From the NCBI GenBank assembly GCA_007026445.1, contig VDMD01000006.1:372001-436000 (forward strand): a DNA stretch of 64,000 nt, given 5' to 3'. This document shows positions 33,234-44,904 of this stretch, in pieces (positions within the stretch are counted from its first letter, which is position 1; every line of letters starts with the position of its first letter). This DNA comes from Schizophyllum amplum. Its lineage: Eukaryota; Basidiomycota; Agaricomycetes; Agaricales; Schizophyllaceae. Position numbers and translations under genes: made by a program. The notes beneath the pieces were generated by a model. That model saw nothing but the letters and a program-made list of their open reading frames with translations, was not told the DNA's origin and ran no database searches.

Positions 33234-35303
33234 ATGTCGAGCCAACCCGTGCCCGTGCTGATTGTAAGCGACGGCGTTCGCGAAGTATGCGGCCTGCTTA
33301 CCAACCGTGTAGGTTGGCGCCGGCGTAAGTGGGCTGGTACTGGCTACCCTGTTGGCGAAGAACGACGTGCCCCTCCGCATCGTCGAGCGCTTGCCATCCG
33401 ATGGGCGTACTATTGGAGCAAAAGGCTCCGGCGTGCAGGTAAGCGTCTTCGTCTTTGTATCATAACAGGCTGAGAGACGCGCGACCCAGCCTCGCACGCA
33501 AGAACTGCTAGAAATAATGGGCATCCCATACGACGAGCTCATGGCCTCCGGAATGGGATCGCTCGACATGCGTTTCTACGCGCCGCCAGATGGCATGACG
33601 CCTGCCAAAACGTTCCCGCTAGCTGAGCGTCTTCCCGTTGACCCTACAGTGCCCTATGTACGTTGCGTTCGCTGGGCATGCTACCATCCTGATGATTTAT
33701 CAGCCCGAGCTCGTCACTGTCAGTCAAGCGAACCTTGAATCGCTTCTACTACGCCAGCTGGACAAGTATGGCGTGAAGATTGAGTACTCCACCACGCTGC
33801 AGTCTCTGAGCCAAGATCAGGATACCGTTACCGCAGTCGTGAAGAAGGATGGCCTTATGGAGAGAATTGATGCAAAGTGGCTGGTAGGGGCAGACGGAGC
33901 TCGTGGTATGGTCCATCATTTTGTTAGAGTGAAGGGTTATATCAATGACATCCCGCAGGATCGAGTCGCAAAATGCTTGGAGTCAGCTATCTAGGCGAGA
34001 GTAGACCAGGCGAAAAAATATTCATCGCGGACGTTACTGTTGCGGGTAACTTTCCGTGCGATGTGAGGCTCTTTCGCGCTTTCCCTACGTTGTACTTATC
34101 TCCTCAGTACTGGCACGCTTGGGGCCAGTTCCACACCTCTGCGTACGTTTGGCCATTGATCTCGATGCGTCTATTTACACCTCCCTAGTGTTGGCCTCCT
34201 TCCATTAGGCGGAGGCGACCCAACACATTTTCAGCTGCACCTTATGGGCCCGGAAATCGACTTCGACAAGGTGAAGACCCCGCAAGATGTCAAGGACATG
34301 TTCTACACCATCAGCAACCGCAAAGATATCAAGATTGACCAAGTACGGTGGATGTCGACCTGGACGTGCGTATATTCTCAAAATCCCCGGTCCTTCCACC
34401 TGCTCACGCTTCTGAAAGCGCAAACGTGCGCCTGGCTGACCGCATGCAGATTGGCCGCTGCCTGCTCGTGGGCGGTCTGTTTTGTCCATGTTTCTTTTGC
34501 TCGGTCACTTACAGTATCACAGATGCTGCACACTGCCACTCACCTGCAGGTGCCCAAGGCATGAATACCGGCCTGCAAGACTCTGTATGCATTTCCTGCA
34601 CTGTGATCACTCTTCACTTAACTACGGTCAGTTCAATCTTGCATGGAAACTCGCCGCCGTCACCAAAGGCACCGCACCTTCTTCCCTTCTCAGCTCCTAC
34701 GAGGCCGAGCGTTTCCCCGTCATTGCGGAGATGCTTCAGATCTCAAATGAGATGCATTCCCGGCTTTTCGCGCATGCCGCGCCCGCGGATGGTGACCCCG
34801 ACCCGTTCCACCATCCAGGCAGTACACACCAACTCGGGGTCAACTACCGGCACAGCACCGTCATCTTCGATGAGAGACACACACAGCGCGGAGAGGCTCC
34901 GGCACCGTATCAGCGCACAGGGCGACTGCGCGCGGGCGATCGTGCACCGGACGCGCCAGCAAATGGAAGGCGGCTTTTCTCACTGCTGGGCGTGCAGAGG
35001 CACACGGCGCTGCTTTTTTGCCCCAAGGGCGAGGACGGTGGGCTACTTCCAAGGCTGAAGCAAGCGATGAATGGCGCTTGGGATGTGGTGGCGATCTTGC
35101 CATCGGGCTCAAAGGCGATTCCGGACGCGCCATATGTGTTCGTGGACACTGACGATGTGGCGTTCAAGGCATATGAGGTTGGGGATGATCCTTTGGCCTT
35201 CGTGGTGCGTCCAGACGGGATGATTGGCGCAGTGGTGATGTCGGAGGAGGGAATCAAACGATACGTTGACCTGCTGGGTGCAGATGCTGCGCTGAAGCTT
35301 TGA
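33234..35303 (+). CDS. FAD-dependent monooxygenase (phenol 2-monooxygenase-like)
   Basis: 543 residues from ten exons: 33234-33263, 33313-33438, 33490-33657, 33704-33905, 33959-34062, 34108-34142, 34189-34365, 34419-34474, 34523-34584, 34632-35303, in phase throughout. It shows VGAGVSGLVLATLLAKNDVP (GxGxxG), IGAKGSGVQPRTQELLEIMG, the DG motif LVGADGARG, and the GD motif LVGDAAHCHSPAGAQGMNTG followed by LQDSFNLAWKLA. The C-terminal 150 residues (from about GDRAPDAPANGRRLFSLLG) correspond to the thioredoxin-like dimerisation domain of phenol hydroxylases. It ortho-hydroxylates a phenolic compound with NADPH, substrate unknown. No signal peptide, cytosolic. It lies in the same orientation 0.8 kb after another FAD enzyme. 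Confidence 0.88.
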
Positions 35304-35790
35304 AGAGGGAAGATGACCGGTGTCCCGCTCTGCGGGTGTCCTGAATTGTTGTGCTTGATTGGATAGACCTTTTGAATTTCCACTCTGTAAATCGAACTTC
35401 CAGAGCTCCAGGACCGTCAACAACGCCTCTCGCACTGAGCGTTGAGCGCTTGATGCAAGCGTTAGATACGGGTCACGTCCATGTTTACAGTTCCACGCCG
35501 ACTTCACAAACATCAGAACCAGTCCATCGAACTTCAAACAACCGTACACCACCAGTCAGTAAAGAAACGTCGCCCCAGTGACCGCCAGGGAAGGGAACGG
35601 TGCGGCCACCGGGACCGCGATGAGATAAGTGGTATGTACAGAGGCGCCAGGCGGAGGTGATCGTGAGTAGGTAGAGGCGGGAGAACGAACAGCAGGCAAC
35701 ATGTCAGGGTATAGACGTAGGGGAGGGTTCAAGAAGTACAGCCCAGGGTATCTACATCGTCGGGAGGTACGAGCTGCGGTGACTCGCAGC
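35304..35790. other. Convergent 3' intergenic region
   Basis: Between the phenol hydroxylase-like gene and the AA9 gene; nothing supported. Confidence 0.4.
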
Positions 35791-37165
35791 TCAGTGCGAG
35801 AGGCCGAACACTTCAGCGCCTAGACGGTTTGCGTGCGAGCGCTTCGCATGCGCACGCTTGGCGCTGCGCTTACGCTGGCGGCACTGCTTCGTGTTCGTCG
35901 ATGCCGGGGCGCTCGCTGTCTCCTCAGCGGAGGAGGTAGGCTCGATCGACTCCGATGTCGAGCTCGGCTCAGTCAACTCAGAGGTGGAGCTGGCATCGCC
36001 GGAGCTGCTGCCCGAGTTGTTGCTGCCCGAGTCGCCGCTCGAGCTGCCGCCGGTAACGCCGTCCCAGATCGCGGGACCGGGCGTCTGGAAGCTAGAGATC
36101 TGGTCCGGTTGGTAGAGCTGTGCGCATCTTAGTAAGCAGTTCAGAATCAAGCGACACTCTTTCACCCACGTCGAAGTTCGCGAAGTCGCCGTTCGGATCG
36201 TACAGCTGACCCGCCTGTGTACCCTCGGGCAGGTAGGTGGAGCCGCTGCCGGTAACATCGAGCTGCACACACGCAATGTAACCCTGAGGGCCCGACGTGT
36301 TGTCTCCGTCCTTCTTCGGGTTGTGCAAGGCGTACATCTCGTGACGGAGGATGTACCCGCCTGGTGCGAGGCCGGAGGGAATGTTGACCGTCCACTTCGA
36401 GCCGTCTTGCACGAGCTTAGCGACGCCCCAGAGGCCCGAGCCCTCGGGGTAGTAAGGCTCAGGCTTCGAGGCGAGCGCGTTGCGCAGGTTGTCAGAGATG
36501 GACTGGGAGAAGTCGATGCCGAACTCGTCGATCTTGGTCCAACCTGCATTTGTGACATCGGCGGTGTTGCAGTCACCATCGCAGGAGGCGAGGTAGTTCA
36601 TGACAGGGCCCGTGCTGAAAGAGCAACACGTCAATGAAGAATCAATAGGTTGATGAAGGTATACGCACCCGTGGACCCAGGCCTGCGCGCCGTCCGGAAC
36701 GGAGGTGACCCACGTGAGCTCGGACGTCGCGCCAGACCACTGGAGCGTGACCGAGCTGCCAGCAGCAACGGAGAGCGACGAGGGGGCGCCAGCGGAGCCG
36801 TAGCCCTCGCAAGACATTTTCCTATGCGGGCATCAGTGCCCGCCACATGCACTGCACGCGATGCACCATGCGCATCGCCGCGAATATGGACGTACGAGTT
36901 ATCCGAGAAGTCGCCCGGGAGGACGTATGCCTCTGCGCTCGACTTGTACATCTTGCGGATGGGCGTGTCTGAGTTGACCCTGTCGCCATCGTAGTAGACC
37001 TTGAGGAAACGCGTCAATGATCGGGCCGCGTCCAGAGCGTGAATGAGTACACACGTTGGGGGCCGACTTCGTCACACCGTCGGCGTACACATCGAACAGC
37101 TGGCCGTGGGCGTGCACGGACGCGAGGAAGGGGAGAAGCGCTACGAGGGAGGCAAGCTTCAACAT
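35791..37165 (-). CDS. AA9 lytic polysaccharide monooxygenase (GH61)
   Basis: Secreted copper enzyme for oxidative cleavage of cellulose. Exons from 5': 37055-37165, 36896-36999, 36669-36821, 36170-36614, 35791-36117; 379 residues. The signal peptide MLKLASLVALLPFLASVHA is cut before HGQLFDVYADG, leaving the N-terminal His of the copper brace. Further: GPVMNYLASCDGDC, WTKIDEFGID, the second copper His in GGYILRHEMYALHN, and the axial region GYIACVQLDVTGSG. There is no CBM1; instead a Ser/Thr/Glu-rich tail of about 60 residues leads into a strongly basic end (KQCRQRKRSAKRAHAKRSHA). All introns close in phase. Cellulose-inducible, glucose-repressed control would be expected from the family, but I did not find a decisive promoter motif. 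Confidence 0.92.
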
Positions 37166-38965
37166 GGTGTCTTCCTTTTCTTAAGATCGAGTCGCTTCGA
37201 GTCTGCTGAGTCTTGGCGAGACGCGGGAGATTTAAGGAGGGATGGAAAGGAAAGTGGAGAGCAGTGCTCGAGGGACGGGGATCGTAGTCGTAACGAAAGG
37301 AGGAGCCAAGAAACGCGTTGCGCTGTTTTATGTCGTCGCCTCATGATTGATCGTATCAATGGCTTGGCGCCAGAAGTTGAAGTTCAACATGGTGCGTGAC
37401 CATAGGCGTGACCGCCGCTCGGCGTTGTTGGCCTCGCTTTTAAGGAATTGAGGCCGGGACACTACCCTGCCTTTTTCGGTCACAACGATCGGATGGCTCG
37501 GATCTCGGGGCATTCATCCCGGGTCCTCTCCGGCACCTGCCGCGCTACGGCCCCAGCTGCGCGACACTTGCGTGGCTCGTTTTGACCCCCTCGAGCTCGT
37601 TCGTAGTGCTTCTTATATTATTATAATGTACCAATACCCTATGAGAGGCTCCACATGCGGCTCCCGTGAAGTCGGAGGCCAGCTGCGCAGACAAGTAGAA
37701 CATACTTATTACGCAAAGGCAGTCAATATACCTTGCTAGCGTAACGGTCAGCGCACGCCAGGGAACAAGATTACTGTTTGGTTAGCGATAGGTCGCGGGT
37801 TCGATTCCTCGTTAAATTTTTCTTCTCCCTGACCTCCCTGACCTATTTTTGTGCTACGATCTACTTGTGTCTGGCATTCTTGCTTGGACAAAAAAGCTCG
37901 TTTCCCTCACAAAGAACATTGCTGATAGGTGGCAAAATATCCCGAGAGTCGAAGTCCACGACGCGCGTTGCCTTGTTCACGTCATCGGCTGAAACATCCG
38001 ACGACCCAAAAAGGCAGGCTAGTGTTCCTGCTTATCGTCCCGCTTTTAAGGACCTCTGAGTGCATTTCCGCCGTGTATCTATATCATGGATCACCTGAGT
38101 TATCTATATTATCATCTAGCAGAGTCGTGCCATAGCGAGATATGACTGCGAATAGGAGATGCAGTGTTCGCCCAAAGACTCCAGCCAAGGGAGAATCGGC
38201 CGCCGGCCTCTTTTTGGTCATCTTCCGCTCGCCAGTCTACGCCAGACCGCCGCGATGAAGCAACTGTCGCCTGCGAAACCTTTACTTATCACGAGCGATG
38301 AGCGTTGAGAATGAAACGCCGTATACATAGATACCGAAGTATCGTACCTTTTCCGCAACCGAGTCTGTGGAGAGTGGCTGCCTACAGACGCGGCGTCGGC
38401 AACGCAACGGCTTGCAGGCGGAGTCCGAGACGCACAACAAGATGTCCGTTCCCAGTGAGTGGCCAGAGGACGCGACAGTACATGAGTTCTCGACGAGAGC
38501 GAGCTTCAGGGCTCGAAGACGCTGACGAGAATTCAGAATGAAGAGCGAAGCCCGAAGCTTGCGCGAAAGCGTGAGGGAGGAAGCACTGCAGCCAATCATA
38601 AACAAGCAATCGGCGTTTGCCGTATGAGCGTCAGATTCCATTCTCTTGCTGGCAGTCAACCGGGCCATGTTCTGGACTACCCTGTTCATTCCAGCACTCT
38701 CCGATGTCAATCCTACGGCGATCTTCTTTGCTGTACCGAGCGATAAACACTCGAATCTACTAAGCCCATGTACGAACCCCAACCACGCTGGGCGTCACTC
38801 GGGCCGCCGGGCCTCAACGGTCCATCCCGCGACAACTACAAAAGACCACTTGGATATTCTGGACTTGTTGCTCAGCACCTCCCTCTGCGGCTGTAGGCCT
38901 CACCGCGCCTCATGCATCATGACCCATCGCGTGATGCTTACCTTTCTTCTCTCCTCCGGCATCAT
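37166..38965. other. Intergenic region, 1.8 kb
   Basis: Upstream region of the AA9 gene and sequence before the carboxylesterase relic. Contains Pol III-like boxes at 37735-37810. A minus-strand 166-codon frame (38282-38782) has no recognisable features. Confidence 0.4.
37735..37815 (+). other. tRNA-like sequence with A and B boxes, degenerate
   Basis: TAGCGTAACGGTCAGCGC near 37735 matches an A box and can pair as a D arm; GGGTTCGATTCC near 37797 matches a B box and is followed by a T-run at 37816-37820. The spacing fits a Pol III type 2 promoter, but the acceptor and anticodon stems do not pair, so this is at best a tRNA pseudogene or a tRNA-derived SINE head. Confidence 0.3.
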
Positions 38966-39810
38966 GAAGTCGTCTCGGACGCCCTCTTCAATCCTTCCTC
39001 GCCGTTCCATTCTTTGCGTCCGTTTCCAGCCCCGAGGCAGCCTTCGACTTCTACCTGACCGCACGTATCTACCTGGGCGAAGCGACTGCCAACGCGACGG
39101 AATGGCTATGGATTCATTATGCCTTGCCACCAATTGACGAGCGCAATCTCGCCGCGCCTGTCCCTCCTCTAACGGCGTTCTCATCTTCTGGCGTGGTATT
39201 GGCGGGCAATTTTGGCAGTGGCTGCCCTCAGCCGTCGGCCGATAACCTTGGTGCGCTAGCCATTGTTTATGTCTGAACGTGAGTTGTTTCCCTTCCATGT
39301 TGCCGCTGCCTCCAATTTAGCACTGAATTCCTAAGCGTATACGGGTATACAGGCCGGAGGGAACGACGGCAGCTGACGACTTCCTTGTCATATGTCAATA
39401 TGAGCTCCCCACCGAGTCGGATATTCTTTGGCAGCGTGGTCGTTTCCTACAAAGCGGCGCCGGGACGGCTTCGACAACGCGGTCGGCTCTGACTGGTACA
39501 ACGCAGTCGGCGGCCAGCCATTCTATGAGTACTACTTTGAAGAGTATGTGCCCGTAGGCGATACGGGAGTGTATGTGGGCGGTGAGTCGGTGCGTGTTAC
39601 CGGCACTGGGTCGCTCTGTTGTCGGTACTAATATAGGACTATTCTGGCGATTTGCGGCCGGTATGTGTCCGTGAGATATGTGTGGCGCGGCGGCTAAACT
39701 AACCTGAATTATAGAATGGGAGACCTATACCCAGAGCTCGAGAAACGTTCTTCGGCTGAAGAGCAATGATGTGACGATCATTCCGATGGTGAGTTTCTTG
39801 ATACGTTCAC
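38966..39810 (+). pseudogene. Type-B carboxylesterase relic
   Basis: Plus-strand blocks in order resemble a fungal carboxylesterase: WIHYALPPIDERNLAAPVPP, then GNFGSGCPQPSADNLGALAI (normally ...CPQxSEDCLxLN), then after an intron-like gap PEGTTAADDFLVICQYELP, a QSGA block, GQPFYEYYFEEYVPVGDTGV, LFWRFAA and, after a GT-AG gap, EWETYTQSSRNVLRLKSNDV. The segment that should contain the GESAG nucleophile is missing, and the position of the catalytic His (GVYHG) reads GVYVG. No start codon is in frame and frames shift between blocks. I infer a decayed gene; product would be inactive. Confidence 0.5.
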
Positions 39811-40975
39811 CGTGTGTATAGGAATGCGTCTAAATGAAACGAACCATGGACTGGGACGGGGAAGACGGAATACCTATGGTCCCAGGCTGTTTCTGGTGAG
39901 TTCGAGGGTTGAACTGGATGCATCAGAGGTCTCTCGCAAATCCGGCACTGTCTAATAGACCATCACCTGTTAAATTTGGGGAAGCCTGGGGGAAGCACTC
40001 GCTGGTGTGTATATGACCACTGTTTACGGAGGTGGGAGAAGCGATGGTGCAGAGGTGCGCGGATTAACATGGTACTGCACACCGCATACCTTACGACTAC
40101 ACGGTGGAGCCCATGGACGCCATGTCGTCACTTATCTCGGAGCGCTCGAGATAGAACGCTCGACGAGTCGGGTGTGCCAGCGTTGGGCGCTAAGGACGCA
40201 GGCGAGTCGCCGCGAGAATTCGGTGCTCGATAGATATGCTAGTAAGTAAGGCGATACGCGAATTAGCGGTGAGTCATGTGGATACTCCATCATATCTCAC
40301 AGCTTTGAACACCTTTGGGAGCGAGGCTGGTGCTGGACTGGCGGCGGCAGTGCACCTCTGGATATTCGACTACTTCTTCCAAAGAGACTTACCAACTCGT
40401 CAACGAGGGTTGCAAGCTGATAAAAATTGATGCGCGCTGTTACTATAGCTATGAACATCCTATGGACTCAGAATGAGATGGGCAGGATCAGAGGGTGCCT
40501 GGAATCTGCCTCGGAGCGTCCATCCAAATAAGGATTTGACTCCAAGCAACGTGCGTCACATCAATCTACTGCACAGCCGCAACGAACAAAGGCTTCCCAA
40601 AACGTGTTTTTGGTCACCGCCTCTGAACGCGACCACCTGCATATAAAGTCTGCACCGGCTCGAGCAGGATGGAAGCTGGCCTTGATTCTCTTTTGCTGCT
40701 TTTATACCGGGCTCTACGCGAACCCGACCCGCGTTTGGCGAATCCCAAGCTATATCCGGACTCCAAGCGCGCACAAACTCCACGCGGGAGACCTACTTGA
40801 GCTTCACTTCGGCTGCCAGCATCCACTCATCTCCCCTCTTGTCCTCTCTCATCGTGTACGCTTCGACCTGGAGCGGCCCCTCTGTCGAAAGACAGCGGAC
40901 TCGACGCGCCTTGTGATCTGGACGCTCACGATCGCGTCCTTCTATACAACTAAGCGCCGATAGTAACGGACCACC
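39811..40975. other. Intergenic region, 1.2 kb
   Basis: Promoter side of the Zn2Cys6 regulator gene. Open frames here (for example 40604-40963) show no domain. Confidence 0.4.
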
Positions 40976-43900
40976 ATGTCGACATCCTTCGCGTCCCGCA
41001 AAACCTGGCCGCACGCCCGTCAACCTCCCGCATCTGCCTCCTTCGTGCCCATGGATGACTACGCGGCGGCTACTGCAAGCATGCAAGGCGCGGCCCAACA
41101 GTCGATGGCGTGGGGTCAACAAGCAGGCTTTGCAGGCGACTATGACAATGCCGCGACACAGGATGCGTTTGCGAGTAATGGTGCGTGTTGCTGCTCCTTC
41201 CTGCTGCTGGATGTTGACTATGATCTCCGGACAGGCGCTGTGAATACTCCTGGCTACTTCCAGCCGCGAGACAGGCAGGATCCCCGCGCATATACCCAGG
41301 ACGCGCACCACTTTTACAACTCCAGCACGGATCCAAGTACGTCAGGCATACGGCAGGTGCACCCCGAGATGAACCGGTATGGCCCGCACAATGAGCTCCC
41401 AGTCACGAATAGCAGTCATTATCCGGCCGCCTTACCCACCCATGGCGCATCGTCTGCCTATATGTCAACCTCCCCTGATGCCATGAGTCAACATCAGTTC
41501 GACGCCAGTTCATTCATGCACCAAGGTTTCCCTACGGCTCCTGGCCTCCATGGTGCCAGCAAGCGCATGCGGTCGGGTGGCACGGACGATGAGTACCACG
41601 ATGAAGCTGATGATGAAGACCGCGATGCTGCCAGGGCTAGACCGTGCGTCTATATCTATGGCTCCATTCCACTCTGACATTCACCAGACAAGGCGCCTGC
41701 GCTCGTTGCAAGGGTTTGAAAGTCAAGTGCGAATTCCGCTCAGAGAGCGAGCCATGCAAGCGATGCCTCAACGCTGGTCAAGAATGCATGATCCCTGGCC
41801 GCAAAAAGCGCCGAACCCCACCGTCAGTTCTCGTCATCACAGGGTCTCGTCCATTCTGACCTCGCTTATAGGAAACGCGAGCACCTGTTGAACGAAATTC
41901 GCGCACAAGCCGAACATATCAAGACACTCATGGCGCAGCTAGAGCAGGTCGGGCAAACTCCACGTAGCTACGCAGGGTCCTCATCCGCGCATACTTCGCC
42001 AATGATTTCCCCGTCATCATTTTCGGAATCGGACGTTACATCGCCCCAAGAGAGCGTCAACCCTGCTGTCGAAGAATGGATCGCAAGGGCCCGCGAGCGC
42101 TTTGCCGAATTCGACGACTTCATCAGTGTCGCGGGCTCTGCTCCTATAAGTTACGTTGTCCAAGACGACCCGGAACACTCCGACGAGGACAGCGAGGGCG
42201 CGGAATACGACTTTACCGTCGTCCCTGCGGATGGGGCGACGTCAGAGTCCTTCAGTCGCCACTTATCTTCAGCCCTTCCGCCAGCGCCGAAGAAACGCGA
42301 CTCGGGCCAAAAGCTCGCGACATTACCGAGCGAGGCCGCGCCATATGGGCTAATGGCAAACCTGTCCCTCAAGGCGCATCCACGGCGGGCGAATAGCACC
42401 GGGGAGATGGCTTCGCCGGAGGAGGGCAAGGACCTGAGCATCGCTAACGACGACTTCTTCAGATCAAGTGAGTCGTGGTCGGCACGCATATACCCTGTTC
42501 TGATGCACGTTAGGCCCTGGACCTGATCCGGAGCGCGCACGGCAGGCGATGACTGTTGAGCGACCGCCTATCCTCACTCGTGGGATTATTACGCCCGCTG
42601 AAGCTGAGTCCTTGTTCAAGATGTCAGTAGTCCTTCTTGTCATCGTCATCTCCAGCTTACGGGTCGCGCGACAGCTACTTCGACACCATGAACCAGTCTG
42701 TCTCTCTTCTGGACCCTGTTCTGTACACGGCGCCCAAGACGTGCTACCGTAGTCCGTTTCTGTTCACAGTCAGTGAGTAATTGAATATTAGTCCGCGCAG
42801 TCCTAGGCTGATACTATGGCTTTTAGTTTGTGCACTGGCATCCAGATTTCATCCCAAGCAGCCTGAGATATATCCTCAGCTGATGCGTTATGCGCATCTT
42901 GCTGCTGGAACGGCGTTGATCAGCGGCCCCAAGACAGTCGATTTGTGCCACGCGTTTATCCTGCTGGCCCTCTATCCGACGCCCGCCAAACGGTGGGAAG
43001 ACGATCGAAGCTGGATTTTCCTCGGTACCGCCATTCGGTGAGTCGCTGCTGCTCCACCGGTCTCCCAGCGAGGTGCTCACGGGACTCCCTTCAGGATTGC
43101 CATGGACCTCAATCTGCAATACCCCAACACCGCGAAGCCGCAGAACGAGAACCATGCGCGCGAGATGCTGAACCGGACACGCGTTTGGATCAACTGCTAT
43201 AACCTCGACCGGTCCATGGGCTCACAGTACGGCAAAGCGCCTGTGATCTATCAGGAAGACTACATGGCGACGCACTCGCAGGACTGGTGGCAGAGCAACC
43301 CGTACAACATGGCGAACTTCGACATCCATCTTTGCGCGTATAACGCGGAACTGCGTGCGCTGTCCGGCTTCATCAGGAAGGTGTATAGCAACCCAGACCA
43401 TCCGACCGGGTTGAATAAGGTCAGCGCAGCCTCGCGTTTGATCAAGGAGTTTGGGCTGACTGATGCGCAGGAGGTGGACCTGGAGAAGCTGTCGATGGAG
43501 ACGGATGACGAGATCCAGGCGCTATCCGCGAAATGGATGGGAATTATCGAGCAGACGGATATGGATGACCCGCAGAACCGATTCCGGACGGGGCTTTTGC
43601 GTCTGGCGTGGAGCTATGCGCGCCTTGCGGTGCTGTCTTACGGGTTCCAGCATGCGTTTGGAAAGAATAACGCGGATGAGAACCCTTTCTTGTTGAGGGT
43701 GAGATCTGGTTCGTTTTCGGTAGATGGAGTCATTGACGTCCGTGCCCAGTGCTTCACGGCTGCCAAGGACGTGGTGACAGCAGTTGTCGATGGTCTGGGG
43801 CAGTCAAGCCAAAGTCAGCGTTGCCGCTCAGCGGGGGATTTTCATTGCTAATATTCTGTCAGGGATATACTTGCGCCACGGACCTGAGGCGCAGAAGGTC

Positions 43901-44563
43901 TTCGTCACATTCGCAGCGTCTTTTCTGGTCAAGCTGTTGCAACCCAAGTTCGCGTCGTACCTATCGTATGAGCGCCGCCTCGAAATTCGCCAGCTTGTCA
44001 AGAGCGTCATCGACTTCTTGGCGAGCCCCGACATCGCGGTGGACGAGCAGCATGGTCCGAAGCTGCACTCACGATTTCTGAAAGGCCTGCTGGCTTCCCC
44101 GCTCGCTCAGGTCTTCCCACCGACAAACCGCACACCGAAGTCTGCACAGGCTTCGCCAATGCAGGAGTCGCAGCCCATCGCGGCATCGTCTCCGGAGAGC
44201 GCGGGCATCTTAACGCCAGCGCCCAACCAGGCCGCAACATCCTTCGACATGTTCACAGCGACGAACCCGTTCTCGCCTGTGCAGCCGGTGGGCGTGGCTG
44301 GGAACGCCGATTTCAGCATGGACGATCTGTTCAATCCGCCCCTCCCGGGGTACGACGATGCGATTTTCCAGAGCATGCAGACGCTTTCGCAGCCGGTTCA
44401 GTGGCAGGATATCACTTCAGGCGAGTCGATTGCCTGCTACTCTACGTCTAGCTGTTGACATGGGCGATTCGTAGATGGTGGATCGGACTGGTTTTCCCAG
44501 ATTTCGAATAGCAATCCGCAGGTTGCATCCAACACATATGGGCAATATTGGCCTACTCAATGA
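40976..44563 (+). CDS. Zn2Cys6 fungal transcription factor
   Basis: 1025 residues from eleven exons: 40976-41180, 41235-41643, 41688-41822, 41872-42467, 42514-42622, 42675-42772, 42827-43037, 43095-43698, 43750-43813, 43863-44420, 44475-44563; phases close exactly. A disordered N-terminus of about 200 residues with an acidic patch (DDEYHDEADDEDRDAA) precedes the binuclear zinc cluster CARCKGLKVKCEF...CKRCLNAGQEC, a basic linker GRKKRRTPPKREH and a short coiled coil. The fungal-specific regulatory domain spans roughly residues 400-750 (RSWIFLGTAIRIAMDLNL is its hallmark). The C-terminus is Pro/Gln/Ser-rich and likely activating. The last intron has a GC donor (TCAG|GCGAGT); without it the protein would end 14 residues further at 44458 with a different tail. 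Nuclear; target genes unknown. The nearest intact enzyme genes are the AA9 LPMO and GH43. Confidence 0.88.
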
Positions 44564-44904
44564 GCGGCAGCCGTGCTCGTTTCTTCCATAAACTAATAGC
44601 TAATAGTCCTTGTATGTCTCGCTTTCCGCTGTTGTCTGTTGTAATAAGTACTTGTCTGTATGCTGGTTTAGTTATGAATGTTGCCCCTTCTTCTTCGCCA
44701 AGGCTAGCACTCATCCAACGTCGACTGCAGTCTTTGTCTTATTAGCCGAAAGCGACCGCTGGGGACATTCGCGCGTCGGTCAATGGTCTCACAGTCACGT
44801 CTCTCGGCTATGTACGTGATGTCATCAGCTGGGGAAAGAGCCTGGGGAGAACTAAGCAATGGCAAGACGCAGAGCAACTCCCGTCTTACACCGTCAACAC
44901 CGTC
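44564..44904. other. Intergenic region
   Basis: Between the regulator gene and the dehydrogenase-like gene; no feature supported. Confidence 0.4.

Noticed and set aside
37735..37815. Functional tRNA gene
   Set aside because: A and B boxes are present but acceptor, anticodon and T stems do not pair.
38282..38782. 166-codon minus-strand open frame
   Set aside because: No domain, signal peptide or conserved motif; cannot be distinguished from chance.
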